Assembly: GCA_022826685.1 (NCBI GenBank)
Contig: JAJDUL010000020.1
Span: 62,001 to 126,000 of the forward strand
From: Gemmatimonadota bacterium
Lineage (GTDB): Bacteria > Gemmatimonadota > Gemmatimonadetes > Palauibacterales > Palauibacteraceae
Direction of reading: 5' to 3'
DNA: 64,000 bases
The notes beneath the pieces were generated by a model. It was not told where the DNA came from. It searched no databases and was given only the letters and a program-made list of their open reading frames with translations. Below are positions 1 through 7,559 of this stretch, piece after piece; position 1 is the stretch's first letter, and each line of letters begins with the position of its first letter. The position numbers and the translations under genes were made by a program.

Positions 1-129
1 CTCGGGCCGCGCGCGAAGCGCCGTCACCCACAGCTCCTGCACGATGTCGCGCGCATCCTCCGCGTCTCCCAGCATCGCGGCCACATGGCGCTCCAGTTCC
101 CCGCCGTAACGTTCGGACCAGTCGTTCAC
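1..129 (-). CDS. ECF-type RNA polymerase sigma factor, N-terminal fragment
   Basis: Only the first 43 codons are inside the window; the gene continues past position 1. Reading the minus strand from a GTG at 129 gives a peptide with the helix 'AEDARDIVQELW', which is the conserved region 2.1/2.2 signature of sigma-70 family ECF factors (core polymerase binding). A GGAG-containing ribosome binding site lies just upstream of the GTG. It would direct transcription of a specific regulon, and anti-sigma partners, if any, are outside the window. It is divergent from the TolB-like lipoprotein gene that starts at 268. Confidence 0.8.
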   Translation of the reverse strand, partial: MNDWSERYGGELERHVAAMLGDAEDARDIVQELWVTALRARPE

Positions 130-267
130 CCGCCCCCTCTCCTTCGTTCTCACCCCGTGGAACGTATCATTTCGGAATCCGTGAAACGGGACATCTGGCC
201 TCGCGCGCACGCGAGCCGTACCGTGTGGCCCCGCAGCCCCCACCGGGAGGTTTTCTTGACCGCTTTC

Positions 268-1404
268 ATGAAGCCAGAGCTTTCTGTTTCGGCGTCCTCG
301 CCGACCCGCGCCGGGTTCACGCTCATCCTCGCGTCGGTCGCGGCGGCCTGCGTCGGCGCTGCCGGAGACGGGAGCGGCGCCGCGGAAGATGAGGACCATG
401 CGGAGACGAGTGCCGTGAGTCGCGATCCGCTCCCGGAAGAGCGGCGCTTCGCGAGCCTGATCCAGCTCACCTTCGAGGGCGAGAACGCCGAGGCCTATTT
501 CTCCTCGGACGGACAGCGGCTGATCTTCCAGCGCCGGCACGAGGGCGAGTACGAGTGTGACCAGATCTTCACCATCAGCGTCGAGGGGGGCGACCGGCAG
601 CTCGTTTCGACGGGACTCGGCCGGACCACCTGCTCGTACTTCTTCCCGGACGACTCGCGGATCGTCTACAGTTCCACGCATCACGCGGCGCCCGAGTGTC
701 CTCCACCGCCGGACATGCGCCGCGGCTACGTGTGGGCGCTCTACGACTACGACATCTACACGGCGAACCCCGACGGTTCCGACGTCCGGCCGATCTTCTC
801 GAGTCCCGGCTACGACGCGGAGGCGACCCTCTCGCCGGACGGATCGCGGATCGTCTTCACCTCCTCGCGCGGCGGAGATCTGGACATCTATACGATGAAC
901 CCCGATGGCTCCGACGTCCGGCAGCTCACGCACGAACCGGGGTACGATGGCGGGCCCTTCTTCTCGCCGGACGGAACGAAGATCGTCTACCGGGCGAGGC
1001 ACCCCGAGAGCGAGGAAGAACTCGCGGACTACCAGGGGCTCCTGGCCGACGGTCTCGTGCGGCCCGGCGTGCTCGACATATACGTGATGGACGTGGACGG
1101 CTCGAACCGGCTGCGCCTCACGAACAACGGGGCGGCGAACTTCGCCCCCTTCTTCCACCCGAGCGGCGAGAAGGTGATCTTCTCGTCGAACCTGAACGAT
1201 CCGAGCGGCCGCGACTTCGACCTCTTCCTCGTGAACCTGGACGGGACGGGGCTGGAGCAGGTGACGTTCGGCGAGGAGTTCGAGAGCTTCCCGATGTTCA
1301 GCCCGGATGGCCGCTATCTCGTGTTCGGCGCGAACCGGCACGGGTCCCACGAGGGGAACACGAACGTCTTCATCGCGGAGTGGATCGACGACCTCGCCGA
1401 GTGA
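268..1404 (+). CDS. TolB-like beta-propeller lipoprotein (PD40 repeats)
   Basis: The predicted protein has 378 residues. The N-terminus is a lipoprotein signal with lipobox 'VAAAC' (Cys28), so the mature protein should be anchored to a membrane facing the periplasm or the cell surface. The rest consists of about six WD40-like PD40 repeats recognisable by 'FSPDG', 'LSPDGSRIVF' and 'FSPDGRYLVF', the pattern of the TolB C-terminal propeller. Such proteins bind partners or cell-wall components; no enzymatic site is visible. The ATG at 268 is chosen because it directly precedes the signal peptide. An in-frame TTG at 256 has a better spaced GGGAGG and may be the true start. Partner and function are unknown. 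Confidence 0.75.
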   Translation: MKPELSVSASSPTRAGFTLILASVAAACVGAAGDGSGAAEDEDHAETSAVSRDPLPEERRFASLIQLTFEGENAEAYFSSDGQRLIFQRRHEGEYECDQIFTISVEGGDRQLVSTGLGRTTCSYFFPDDSRIVYSSTHHAAPECPPPPDMRRGYVWALYDYDIYTANPDGSDVRPIFSSPGYDAEATLSPDGSRIVFTSSRGGDLDIYTMNPDGSDVRQLTHEPGYDGGPFFSPDGTKIVYRARHPESEEELADYQGLLADGLVRPGVLDIYVMDVDGSNRLRLTNNGAANFAPFFHPSGEKVIFSSNLNDPSGRDFDLFLVNLDGTGLEQVTFGEEFESFPMFSPDGRYLVFGANRHGSHEGNTNVFIAEWIDDLAE

Positions 1405-1442
1405 CCGACTTCCCGCGCGGACCGTCTAGTCTCTGAAGACAG

Positions 1443-1469
1443 CCCCGGCGGCGAGCCTGCCGTCCGGGG
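1443..1469. terminator. GC-rich hairpin between two co-directional genes
   Basis: An inverted repeat CCCCGG-CGGC / GCCG-(T)-CCGGGG with a 6-base loop lies between the stop at 1404 and the ATG at 1498. It is strong enough to pause or end transcription, but no T-tract follows, so a role as intrinsic terminator or mRNA-end stabiliser is only inferred. Confidence 0.4.
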
Positions 1470-1497
1470 CAGGGACCGGAGAACACGGGAGCTTGGG

Positions 1498-3672
1498 ATG
1501 CGGTTCACAAAGGCATTGCGGGGCCGGCGGCGGGTGTGGGCGGTCGGGGTGGCGTGGGGCGTCTCGTTCGCCGCGCCCCCGGTCTCCGCCCAGGAGGTGG
1601 GAACCCCGATCGACTACGACGCCGCGATCGCGCAGAGCGGGATCGACGGCAGCTACGGGTACCTGCGCGCGCTGGACGGGTCCGCGACGCTCATTCAGGG
1701 AGACACCCGGGAGCGCGTCCAGCTCTCGGTGAACGAACCCGTCCTCGTCGGCGACCGGATCTTCGCGTCCGGCGAATCGCGCGTCGAAATCGTGCTCGCC
1801 GACGGAAACCTCGTTCGAATCGGGGACCGGGCGGAACTTCTTTTCCGCGCGCTCGCCAACTCGGCGGACACGAGCGACCCCGCCTCCATCCTCGAACTCG
1901 CGCGCGGGTCGCTGCAGCTCGTGGTGGGCGCGAACGCGCCGAGCGCCGAACGGCCCGCCGTCATCACGCCGAACGCGACGATCCGGCCACAGGGCGCGGG
2001 TGCCTTCCTGATCGTCGTCGACGACCGGGGCCGCAGCGAGGTCGTCGTGCGCGAGGGGGTGGCCGAGGTCACGACACCGACGGAACTCGCCGAGGTTCGC
2101 CCGGGAGAGAGCCTCTTCGTGGAGGGGACACAGGGCGACCGGCTCCGGTTCGCGGCGGCCCCGGGCCTCCAGCACCTGGAGGCGTGGGGCCGGGGGCTCG
2201 GCGAGCAGGCGGGCGGCGAGTACGCCGCTCACGTGGATCCGGACCTCCACTACGCCGCGTCCTCGCTCGGAGGACACGGGTCGTGGGTGCAGGTGGACGC
2301 GGGCGTCGCATGGCGTCCGCGGGTGTCCACGGGCTGGGCGCCGTACCGGCACGGGCGCTGGCGGAACACGCCCAGCGGAATGTTCTGGGTCTCCTACGAA
2401 CCGTGGGGCTGGGTGCCCTACCACTACGGGTACTGGGACCTCGATCCCAACTGGGGCTGGATCTGGTTCCCCGGCAGCCGTTTCGCCGTGGCGCACGTCT
2501 ACTGGTACTGGGGTCCGAGCTACGCGGGCTGGATTCCCTCCGGATACTACTGGCGCCACTACAGGAACCACTATGGGAGCAGTTGGGGCTTCCACTTCGG
2601 CGTCTACGGACATATCGGCGGAGGCTTCGGGCGGTATCGGCACTGGACGTTCCTGCCGCACGGGCGCCTGGGACACCGGCGGCAGCACTTCTACTCGGTG
2701 GGCGGTTCGGACTTCGGCCGCGGGCGGAAGGCGGTCGAGCGCGGCGTGCTGCTGACGGACTCCCGTCTGCTCGGGCGCCAGGCGCAGCGTCGACCCGCGC
2801 AGACGCTGGCGAACCTGCGGCGCGCGGTCTCGCGTGACGGGAGGACGGCGGTCGATGCGAACGGCTTCATCGATCGCGGCACGAGCCTGCCGCGGGAGGT
2901 CGAACGCGTCGTGCTGCGGAGCCGCGACGGCCGGTCGGCCCGCCCGCGCGACGCGACCGCCGGAGCGCGAAGCGACCCTTCGAGGATCGCGGGTTCGGCA
3001 CCGGTCCGCGTCACGTCGCGGTCGGCGGAGGGCCGCGCCCTGCGGCTGGAACGGCCCGGCGTGCAGCGGGCGAGCCCCTCGCCATCGACGAACGACGCCC
3101 GTTCGACGGTGCGGCGGCCCGTGACGCGCGATGCCGCAGGCTCTGCGAGACGGCCTGCGGTGCGGCCCGTGACGCGGTCGGGCTCCAGCGGCGTGCAGCG
3201 CGCGACGCCCCGGGAGCAGCCGGCCGTTCGCCGGACGGGAGGCGCGACGACCCGGCCGACGGTACGGTCGAATCCGGTGAGACCCACCGTGCGGTCCGCT
3301 CCGGCGCGGCCGACCGCACGGCCGAATCCGGTGAGGCCCACTGTGCGGTCCGCTCCGGCGCGGCCGACGGCACGGTCGAACCCGACGAGGCCCACTGTGC
3401 GGTCCGCTCCGGCGAGACCGGCCGTGCGACCCTCGACGGCCAGGCCGTCCCGGCCGGTGGTTCGCCCCGCCCCGTCCACGAGGCGGCCCGTGGCCCGCCA
3501 GTCCGTCCCGCGGTCGTCCCGGCCAGCGGTGCGGCCCGCCGGTTCGTCCCGGTCGAGCGGGAGCGTCGGACGTTCCAGCGGAGGGTCCAGGTCCGGGGGC
3601 GCGGTCCGCCGCAGCGGCGGCAGTACGCGGTCGAGCGGCGCCGCGCGGGCCCGCGGCCGGTCCGGAGGCTAG
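1498..3672 (+). CDS. FecR-domain / DUF6600-like exported protein with long basic tail
   Basis: The predicted protein has 724 residues. A signal peptide ends near 'VSAQE' (about residue 31). Residues about 45-200 match the FecR domain ('VGDRIFASGESRVEIVLADG' type strand pattern), usually a periplasmic sensor fold. Residues about 270-390 are extraordinarily rich in Trp, Tyr, His and Gly ('PYHYGYW', 'NWGWIWFPG'), as in DUF6600. The final ~280 residues are low complexity, almost only Arg, Pro, Ser, Thr, Ala and Val, and contain a 9-residue tandem repeat. No transmembrane helix is seen after the signal, so the protein is probably periplasmic or secreted. The upstream ECF sigma gene is on the other strand and separated by another gene, so a classical FecI/FecR pairing is not shown. 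Confidence 0.75.
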   Translation: MRFTKALRGRRRVWAVGVAWGVSFAAPPVSAQEVGTPIDYDAAIAQSGIDGSYGYLRALDGSATLIQGDTRERVQLSVNEPVLVGDRIFASGESRVEIVLADGNLVRIGDRAELLFRALANSADTSDPASILELARGSLQLVVGANAPSAERPAVITPNATIRPQGAGAFLIVVDDRGRSEVVVREGVAEVTTPTELAEVRPGESLFVEGTQGDRLRFAAAPGLQHLEAWGRGLGEQAGGEYAAHVDPDLHYAASSLGGHGSWVQVDAGVAWRPRVSTGWAPYRHGRWRNTPSGMFWVSYEPWGWVPYHYGYWDLDPNWGWIWFPGSRFAVAHVYWYWGPSYAGWIPSGYYWRHYRNHYGSSWGFHFGVYGHIGGGFGRYRHWTFLPHGRLGHRRQHFYSVGGSDFGRGRKAVERGVLLTDSRLLGRQAQRRPAQTLANLRRAVSRDGRTAVDANGFIDRGTSLPREVERVVLRSRDGRSARPRDATAGARSDPSRIAGSAPVRVTSRSAEGRALRLERPGVQRASPSPSTNDARSTVRRPVTRDAAGSARRPAVRPVTRSGSSGVQRATPREQPAVRRTGGATTRPTVRSNPVRPTVRSAPARPTARPNPVRPTVRSAPARPTARSNPTRPTVRSAPARPAVRPSTARPSRPVVRPAPSTRRPVARQSVPRSSRPAVRPAGSSRSSGSVGRSSGGSRSGGAVRRSGGSTRSSGAARARGRSGG
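3253..3441 (+). repeat. Seven tandem 27-bp units inside the FecR-protein tail
   Basis: Seven consecutive 9-codon units encode variants of RPTVRSAPA / RPTVRSNPV / RPTARPNPV. Units alternate between two subtypes, which suggests that the array grew by duplication of 54-bp pairs. The encoded segment is strongly basic and proline-rich. Confidence 0.85.
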
Positions 3673-3682
3673 CGGACTACGA

Positions 3683-4252
3683 TCAGGGCTCGGGCCACAC
3701 CTCCGGATCCCGCTCCATTTCGGGTTCCGGTTCGACGCCGAGCGCCTCGACCATGCGGACGTAGTAATTGAAGAAGCCGACGACTTCGGTCGCGGTCAGA
3801 ATCTGCGCGTCGGTCCAGCCTACCTCCCGCAACTCGTCGATGTCCCGCCGGGCGGTGGAGGTCGGATCGCGCGTGATCGCCACGGCATAGTCCATCAGCC
3901 GGTGCGTCTTCCTGTCGAGCCCCGCCGTCCGGTAGTCGGTGCGGATCGCGCGGGCCAGTTCATCGTCTCCGGTGGCCTGACGGAGATCCTCTCCGTGCGC
4001 CTCCGTTCAGTAGAAGCACTCGAGTTCGCGCGAGGTCACGGTCGCGAGCATCTCCCGCACGTCCCGCCCCAGCGGCCCCGGCGCGAGCATCAACGCTTCG
4101 TAGAGTTGAATCGAGGCGCGCATGACAGGCGGGTTCAGGCTCTGGATTCCGATCACGTTGAAGACACGCCCCGCGCGGCGGACGGCCTTGTCGTACTCGC
4201 GGGCGAGGAGCCCCTCCGCTTCGTCGGGAGCTACCGTCTCGATATACGGCAT
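3683..4252 (-). CDS. AhpD/CMD-family peroxidase-related protein, probable selenoprotein (in-frame TGA = Sec82)
   Basis: Reading from ATG 4252 (ribosome binding site AGGAGG, 5 bases upstream) gives 81 codons and then TGA at 4007-4009. The same frame continues for another 107 codons to the true stop at 3683. Read through, the 189-residue product matches the uncharacterized peroxidase-related branch of the carboxymuconolactone decarboxylase/AhpD family in length and along its whole course. The family's catalytic CxxC-xxx-H becomes Cys79-Phe-Tyr-TGA-Thr-Glu-Ala-His86, so the TGA replaces exactly the second, peroxide-reactive Cys. A hairpin suited to a bacterial SECIS follows. This would be a thiol/selenol peroxidase or disulfide reductase in the cytoplasm. 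It lies 60 bp downstream of, and likely co-transcribed with, the hydroxyproline dehydratase gene. The alternative is a Cys-to-stop mutation. No selA/B/C/D gene is in the window. Confidence 0.8.
3980..3996 (-). promoter_or_regulatory. SECIS-like hairpin just downstream of the in-frame UGA
   Basis: On the mRNA strand, ten bases after the UGA, ACGGAGA pairs perfectly with TCTCCGT around a GGA loop (7 bp stem). The loop begins 18 nucleotides after the UGA and has G in its first two positions. Both features fit the published bacterial SECIS consensus (loop 16-37 nucleotides after UGA, at least one G in the first two loop bases). It would be the binding site for SelB. Chance occurrence in GC-rich DNA cannot be excluded. 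Confidence 0.6.
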
Positions 4253-4312
4253 TTCGCCTCCTGTGGGCGGCGGATCCGGGGCGTGAATCGGCGCCCTGGC
4301 GGGACCGGCTCC

Positions 4313-5341
4313 TCAGCGCACGAGGAAGCCATCGCGCCACGGGTCGTCCGGATCGATGAGGAACTCGTGCCGTCCCGTCACCCAGGCCCGGCCCCCGACC
4401 TCGGGCACGACCGCCGGATGCTCGCCGACGGCCGCCGTGTCGACGATCCGGCCGCTGAACCGGCCTCCGATGATGCTCTCCACGATGATTTCCGCATCCC
4501 CGGAGATCTCCCCCCGGGCGCGAAGGATGGCCAGGCGGCCGCTCACCGCCGTCCCCGTCGGACTGCGGTCGAGTTCCCCATCGGCGAAGATGCAGACGTG
4601 CCGCGAGTGGTGCGCGGGATCCGCGGCCCGGCTGGTGAACACGGTGCCGTAGAGGAACCCCAGATCGGGGTCGTCGGGGTGGGAGATGTCGTCTCCCGCC
4701 GAGGAGGACACCGCGCGGGTGATCCGGCGCCCCGCGTCGATCAGGTCGGCGGCCGAGCTGGGCAGGAGCGGAAGCCCGAGCGCGTCGGCATCGACATAGG
4801 CGTAGAAGGCGCCGCCGAAGGCGAGGTCGTAGGACACCGTACCCAGCCCCTCCACCTCCACGGACTGCCCCAGCACGGGCGCGAACGAGGGCACGTTGAG
4901 GAACCGGACCTCACCGACCCGTTCGCCGTCCAGAATCGCGGTGGCGCGCACGAGGCCGGCGGGCGTGTCGATCGTCACCGGCCGCTCGTCCCCTGCCCCG
5001 TCGATCCAGCCGGCTTCGACCGCGATCTTCGCCACGCCGATGATCCCGTGGCCGCACATCGTCGAGTAGCCTTCGTTGTGCAGGAAGAGGACGGAGAAGT
5101 CCGAGCCCGGCCTCACCGGAGGCATCACGAGACAACCGTACATGTCCGCATGCCCCCGAGGCTCCCACATGAGGGCACGGCGGAGTTCGTCATGGTCTGC
5201 CCGCGCGACGCGACGCCGCGCGAGGACGGTATCCCCCTCCAACTCCGGGAAGCCCGCCACGATGACGCGCAGCGGCTCCCCCTCCGTGTGCGCATCGATC
5301 GTCTCGACGCGAACCCAATGCTCGGGAGCAGTCCAGGTCAT
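4313..5341 (-). CDS. trans-3-hydroxy-L-proline dehydratase (proline racemase superfamily)
   Basis: The predicted protein has 342 residues, the usual length of the proline racemase superfamily. The first catalytic motif 'STMCGHG' is intact (Cys96). In the second, 'DRSPTGTAVS', the usual Cys is Thr262. In characterised enzymes a Cys/Thr pair marks trans-3-hydroxy-L-proline dehydratase, which removes water to give delta-1-pyrroline-2-carboxylate, whereas Cys/Cys marks racemases and epimerases. It is cytoplasmic and serves amino-acid (collagen-type hydroxyproline) breakdown. The ATG at 5341 is chosen because of GAGGAG five bases upstream. The AhpD-like gene follows 60 bp downstream; the MIP channel gene is divergent. 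Substrate assignment is inferred from this one residue and the family. Confidence 0.85.
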   Translation of the reverse strand: MTWTAPEHWVRVETIDAHTEGEPLRVIVAGFPELEGDTVLARRRVARADHDELRRALMWEPRGHADMYGCLVMPPVRPGSDFSVLFLHNEGYSTMCGHGIIGVAKIAVEAGWIDGAGDERPVTIDTPAGLVRATAILDGERVGEVRFLNVPSFAPVLGQSVEVEGLGTVSYDLAFGGAFYAYVDADALGLPLLPSSAADLIDAGRRITRAVSSSAGDDISHPDDPDLGFLYGTVFTSRAADPAHHSRHVCIFADGELDRSPTGTAVSGRLAILRARGEISGDAEIIVESIIGGRFSGRIVDTAAVGEHPAVVPEVGGRAWVTGRHEFLIDPDDPWRDGFLVR

Positions 5342-5434
5342 GTAACTCCTCGGTGGGGTGGTGGCCGGTGGCGGCGGCATCTTCGTATGCTGGCGCCGCT
5401 GATTCTACGCCGTGTCGCCACTCGAGGAGAAGGC

Positions 5435-6055
5435 ATGAGGCCGAGGGCCGTCGCCGCCGAACTCGTGGGCACGTTCGCGCTCACGTTTTCGGCCCCGATT
5501 TCGATCCACCACGCGGGTTTTCCCATTCCGGCGCCGGCGCTGGCGGGTCTCACGCTGGGAGTGTTGGTCCATCTTCTCGGGCCCGTCTCCGGCTGCCTGC
5601 TGAATCCGGCGGTGACGATCGCCATCTGGTCGATCGGCAAGCTCAACGCGCGGGACGTCGGCGCGTTCATCGTCGCGCAGTTCGCGGGCGCGGGACTGGC
5701 TCTCGCCCTCGGAAACGTCCTCTTCGCAGACGCCACCCCGCTCCCCGTGGACGCCTCTGCCGGCACCGGGGTGGCCGAGATGCTGGGAGCCGCACTCCTC
5801 GCCTTCACGATCGCAGCCGTCTTCATGGGCCGGATCCCCGCCCGGCTGACCGGCGCCGTCATCGGGGGGACGCTGGTCGTGGGGATCGCCTGGGCGGCGC
5901 ACGGATCGAACGGCGTGCTAAACCCGGCGGTCGCCCTCGGGACCGGCTCCTTTTCGCTCCCCTACGTCTGGGGCCCGGTCGTCGGCGCCCTCGCCGGCGC
6001 GCACCTGTCCCGGTACGTGTGTGACCCGGGGGGACGGAAGACCCGGGGCGATTAG
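5435..6055 (+). CDS. MIP-family (aquaporin-like) channel
   Basis: The predicted protein has 206 residues with six hydrophobic segments and the two half-helix motifs of major intrinsic proteins: NPA at 57-59 ('LNPAVT') and NPA at 163-165 ('LNPAVALG'). It would form a tetrameric inner-membrane pore for water or small neutral solutes. The residue after the second NPA is Val instead of the almost invariant selectivity-filter Arg, so the pore should be wider or less selective. The ATG at 5435 follows GAGGAGAAGGC. Its stop (6053-6055) overlaps the stop of the convergent VOC gene by 3 bases. It is divergent from the hydroxyproline dehydratase gene, with 93 bp between starts for both promoters. Confidence 0.85.
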   Translation: MRPRAVAAELVGTFALTFSAPISIHHAGFPIPAPALAGLTLGVLVHLLGPVSGCLLNPAVTIAIWSIGKLNARDVGAFIVAQFAGAGLALALGNVLFADATPLPVDASAGTGVAEMLGAALLAFTIAAVFMGRIPARLTGAVIGGTLVVGIAWAAHGSNGVLNPAVALGTGSFSLPYVWGPVVGALAGAHLSRYVCDPGGRKTRGD

Positions 6056-6534
6056 CCGTCCGTGGCCTGGCCGTCGGCGGCCTCTCCCTCGGCGAGGTTG
6101 CGGTAGAAGGTGAGGCCGTTCATGTCGAGGTCGTAGAAGGCGAACTCGCGGGTGCCCCAGGGGGTCCGCCGCAGCGCCGTCCGCTCGTGGAAGACGCCCA
6201 GGTCCCGGTATTCCTCGAACAGCGCCTCGACGTCGGGCACGACGAAGCGCAGCATGGGGCGCTCGACGCGGGACCATTCCTCCTCATCGTGCCACTGCAG
6301 GTGCAACTCGATCCCGTCGCGCCTCACGCCGGCGTATCCCGGATCGCGGGTGGAATCGGCGAAGGCGAGTTCGAAGCCGAGCCGCCCGACGTAGAAGCCG
6401 ATCGCCGCGGCGACATCCCGCGACGGAAGCACGGGCTGTACCGCCTCGAGGCGGGCCGCCCGCCCCTCCGCCCGCCGCTCCCCCGCTATCGGTAGTTCTC
6501 CATCAGGGCGTCCAGCGCTTCGGAGCCCGGGCAC
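6052..6534 (-). CDS. VOC (glyoxalase/bleomycin-resistance-like) family protein
   Basis: A single vicinal-oxygen-chelate module runs from about 'LEAVQPVLPSRDV' to 'FYDLDMNGLTFYR', the pattern of glyoxalase/bleomycin-resistance proteins, which fold as paired beta-alpha-beta-beta-beta units and bind a metal or small hydrophobic ligand. Function is unknown. The start is uncertain. The domain begins before the in-frame GTG at 6432, so a start inside the end of the preceding oxidoreductase gene is needed; the GTG at 6534 gives a 49 bp overlap, and the ATG at 6558 is another option. It is probably the last gene of the 2-oxoacid oxidoreductase operon. It ends on the same bases as the convergent MIP gene. 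Confidence 0.7.
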   Translation of the reverse strand: MPGLRSAGRPDGELPIAGERRAEGRAARLEAVQPVLPSRDVAAAIGFYVGRLGFELAFADSTRDPGYAGVRRDGIELHLQWHDEEEWSRVERPMLRFVVPDVEALFEEYRDLGVFHERTALRRTPWGTREFAFYDLDMNGLTFYRNLAEGEAADGQATDG

Positions 6535-7559
6535 AACTCCTCGAAGGGGAGGTCCCACAGCGGCCGGTCGACCGTTCCCAGCACGTCGTGCAGGTCCCTC
6601 GACTCCGGGTCCACGTAGAGGAGCCCGGTCGGCACCTCGCCCGCGTTCTGTCGTTCGCGCAGGTAGCCGTAGACGGCGTCCCTGTCCGTCGCGTCGTAGT
6701 CGCCCTCCACCTGCCGGAAGCGGATCACGCTGCCGTCGTGCATGCGGACGTCGCGTACCTCGGCCGACCCGATGTCGGCCGTGATCTCATCGGCCGGGGG
6801 GACGAAGTCCTTCGGGGCGACGAACGCGGCCTCGACGGCCTCGCGGAAGTGCTCGCGCGTGTAGGCGTAGCTCTTCGTCGAACCCACGTGGTCGTTGAAG
6901 GTCACACAGGGCGAGATGACGTCGACGAGGGCGAGGCCCGGGTGCCGGATCCCCGCCTTGATGATGGGGACGAGTTGGTCCTTGTCGCCGGAGAAGCCGC
7001 GAGCCACGAAGGTCGCGCCGATCGAGAGTCCGAGCAGGGCGGGATCGATGGGGGGCTGCTCGTTCGGCACACCCCGCTTCGACTTCGAGCCCATGTCGGC
7101 CGAGGCGGAGAACTGGCCCTTCGTCAGGCCGTAGACCCCGTTGTTCTCGATGATGTAGAGGAGATTGAGATTGCGCCGCACCGCGTGGCACAGCTGCCCG
7201 AGCCCGATCGAGAGCGAGTCCCCGTCTCCGGAGACGCCGATGTAGACGAGGTCGCGGTTCGCGGCGTTCGCTCCGCTCGCGACCGAGGGCATCCGCCCGT
7301 GCACACTGTTGAAGCCGTGGGATTCGGACATGAAGTAGGCGGTCGTCTTCGACGAGCAGCCGATCCCGCTCATCTTCGCGGCCCGGTGCGTCGGGATCGC
7401 GAGTTCCCACGCCGCCTCGATGAGCGCGGCGGTGACGGAATCGTGACCGCACCCCGCGCACAGGGTGGACATCACGCCCTCGTAGTCGCGCCGCGTGAGC
7501 CCGAGTTCGTTCTTCTCCAGGCTCGGGTGGAAGACCCTCGGCTTGGCGATGTACGTCAT
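6486..7559 (-). CDS. korB: 2-oxoacid:ferredoxin oxidoreductase, beta (TPP-binding) subunit
   Basis: The predicted protein has 357 residues. It carries the thiamine-pyrophosphate-binding beta-subunit features of the 2-oxoglutarate/pyruvate:ferredoxin oxidoreductase family: 'CAGCGHD' near residue 34, 'GIGCSSK', and the TPP loop 'GDGDSLSIGLGQL' followed by 'NNGVYGLTKGQ'. With the alpha/gamma subunit it oxidatively decarboxylates a 2-oxoacid, making acyl-CoA and reduced ferredoxin in the cytoplasm. Its ATG overlaps the stop of the alpha gene (ATGA, 7556-7559), a sign of translational coupling. Whether 2-oxoglutarate or another oxoacid is used cannot be decided here; the Kor assignment is by resemblance. 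Confidence 0.88.
   Translation of the reverse strand: MTYIAKPRVFHPSLEKNELGLTRRDYEGVMSTLCAGCGHDSVTAALIEAAWELAIPTHRAAKMSGIGCSSKTTAYFMSESHGFNSVHGRMPSVASGANAANRDLVYIGVSGDGDSLSIGLGQLCHAVRRNLNLLYIIENNGVYGLTKGQFSASADMGSKSKRGVPNEQPPIDPALLGLSIGATFVARGFSGDKDQLVPIIKAGIRHPGLALVDVISPCVTFNDHVGSTKSYAYTREHFREAVEAAFVAPKDFVPPADEITADIGSAEVRDVRMHDGSVIRFRQVEGDYDATDRDAVYGYLRERQNAGEVPTGLLYVDPESRDLHDVLGTVDRPLWDLPFEELCPGSEALDALMENYR

Noticed and set aside
3683-4252. Reading the AhpD-like locus as two unrelated small genes or as a decayed pseudogene
   Set aside because: Both parts are in one frame, no other stop or frameshift occurs, the family motif spans the TGA, and codon usage after it stays normal. A point mutation remains possible but is less economical.
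3902-6055. A 717-codon open frame on the plus strand spanning the hydroxyproline dehydratase region and the MIP gene
   Set aside because: Only the last 206 codons have protein-like composition and MIP homology; the rest is antisense of the selenoprotein candidate and dehydratase genes.
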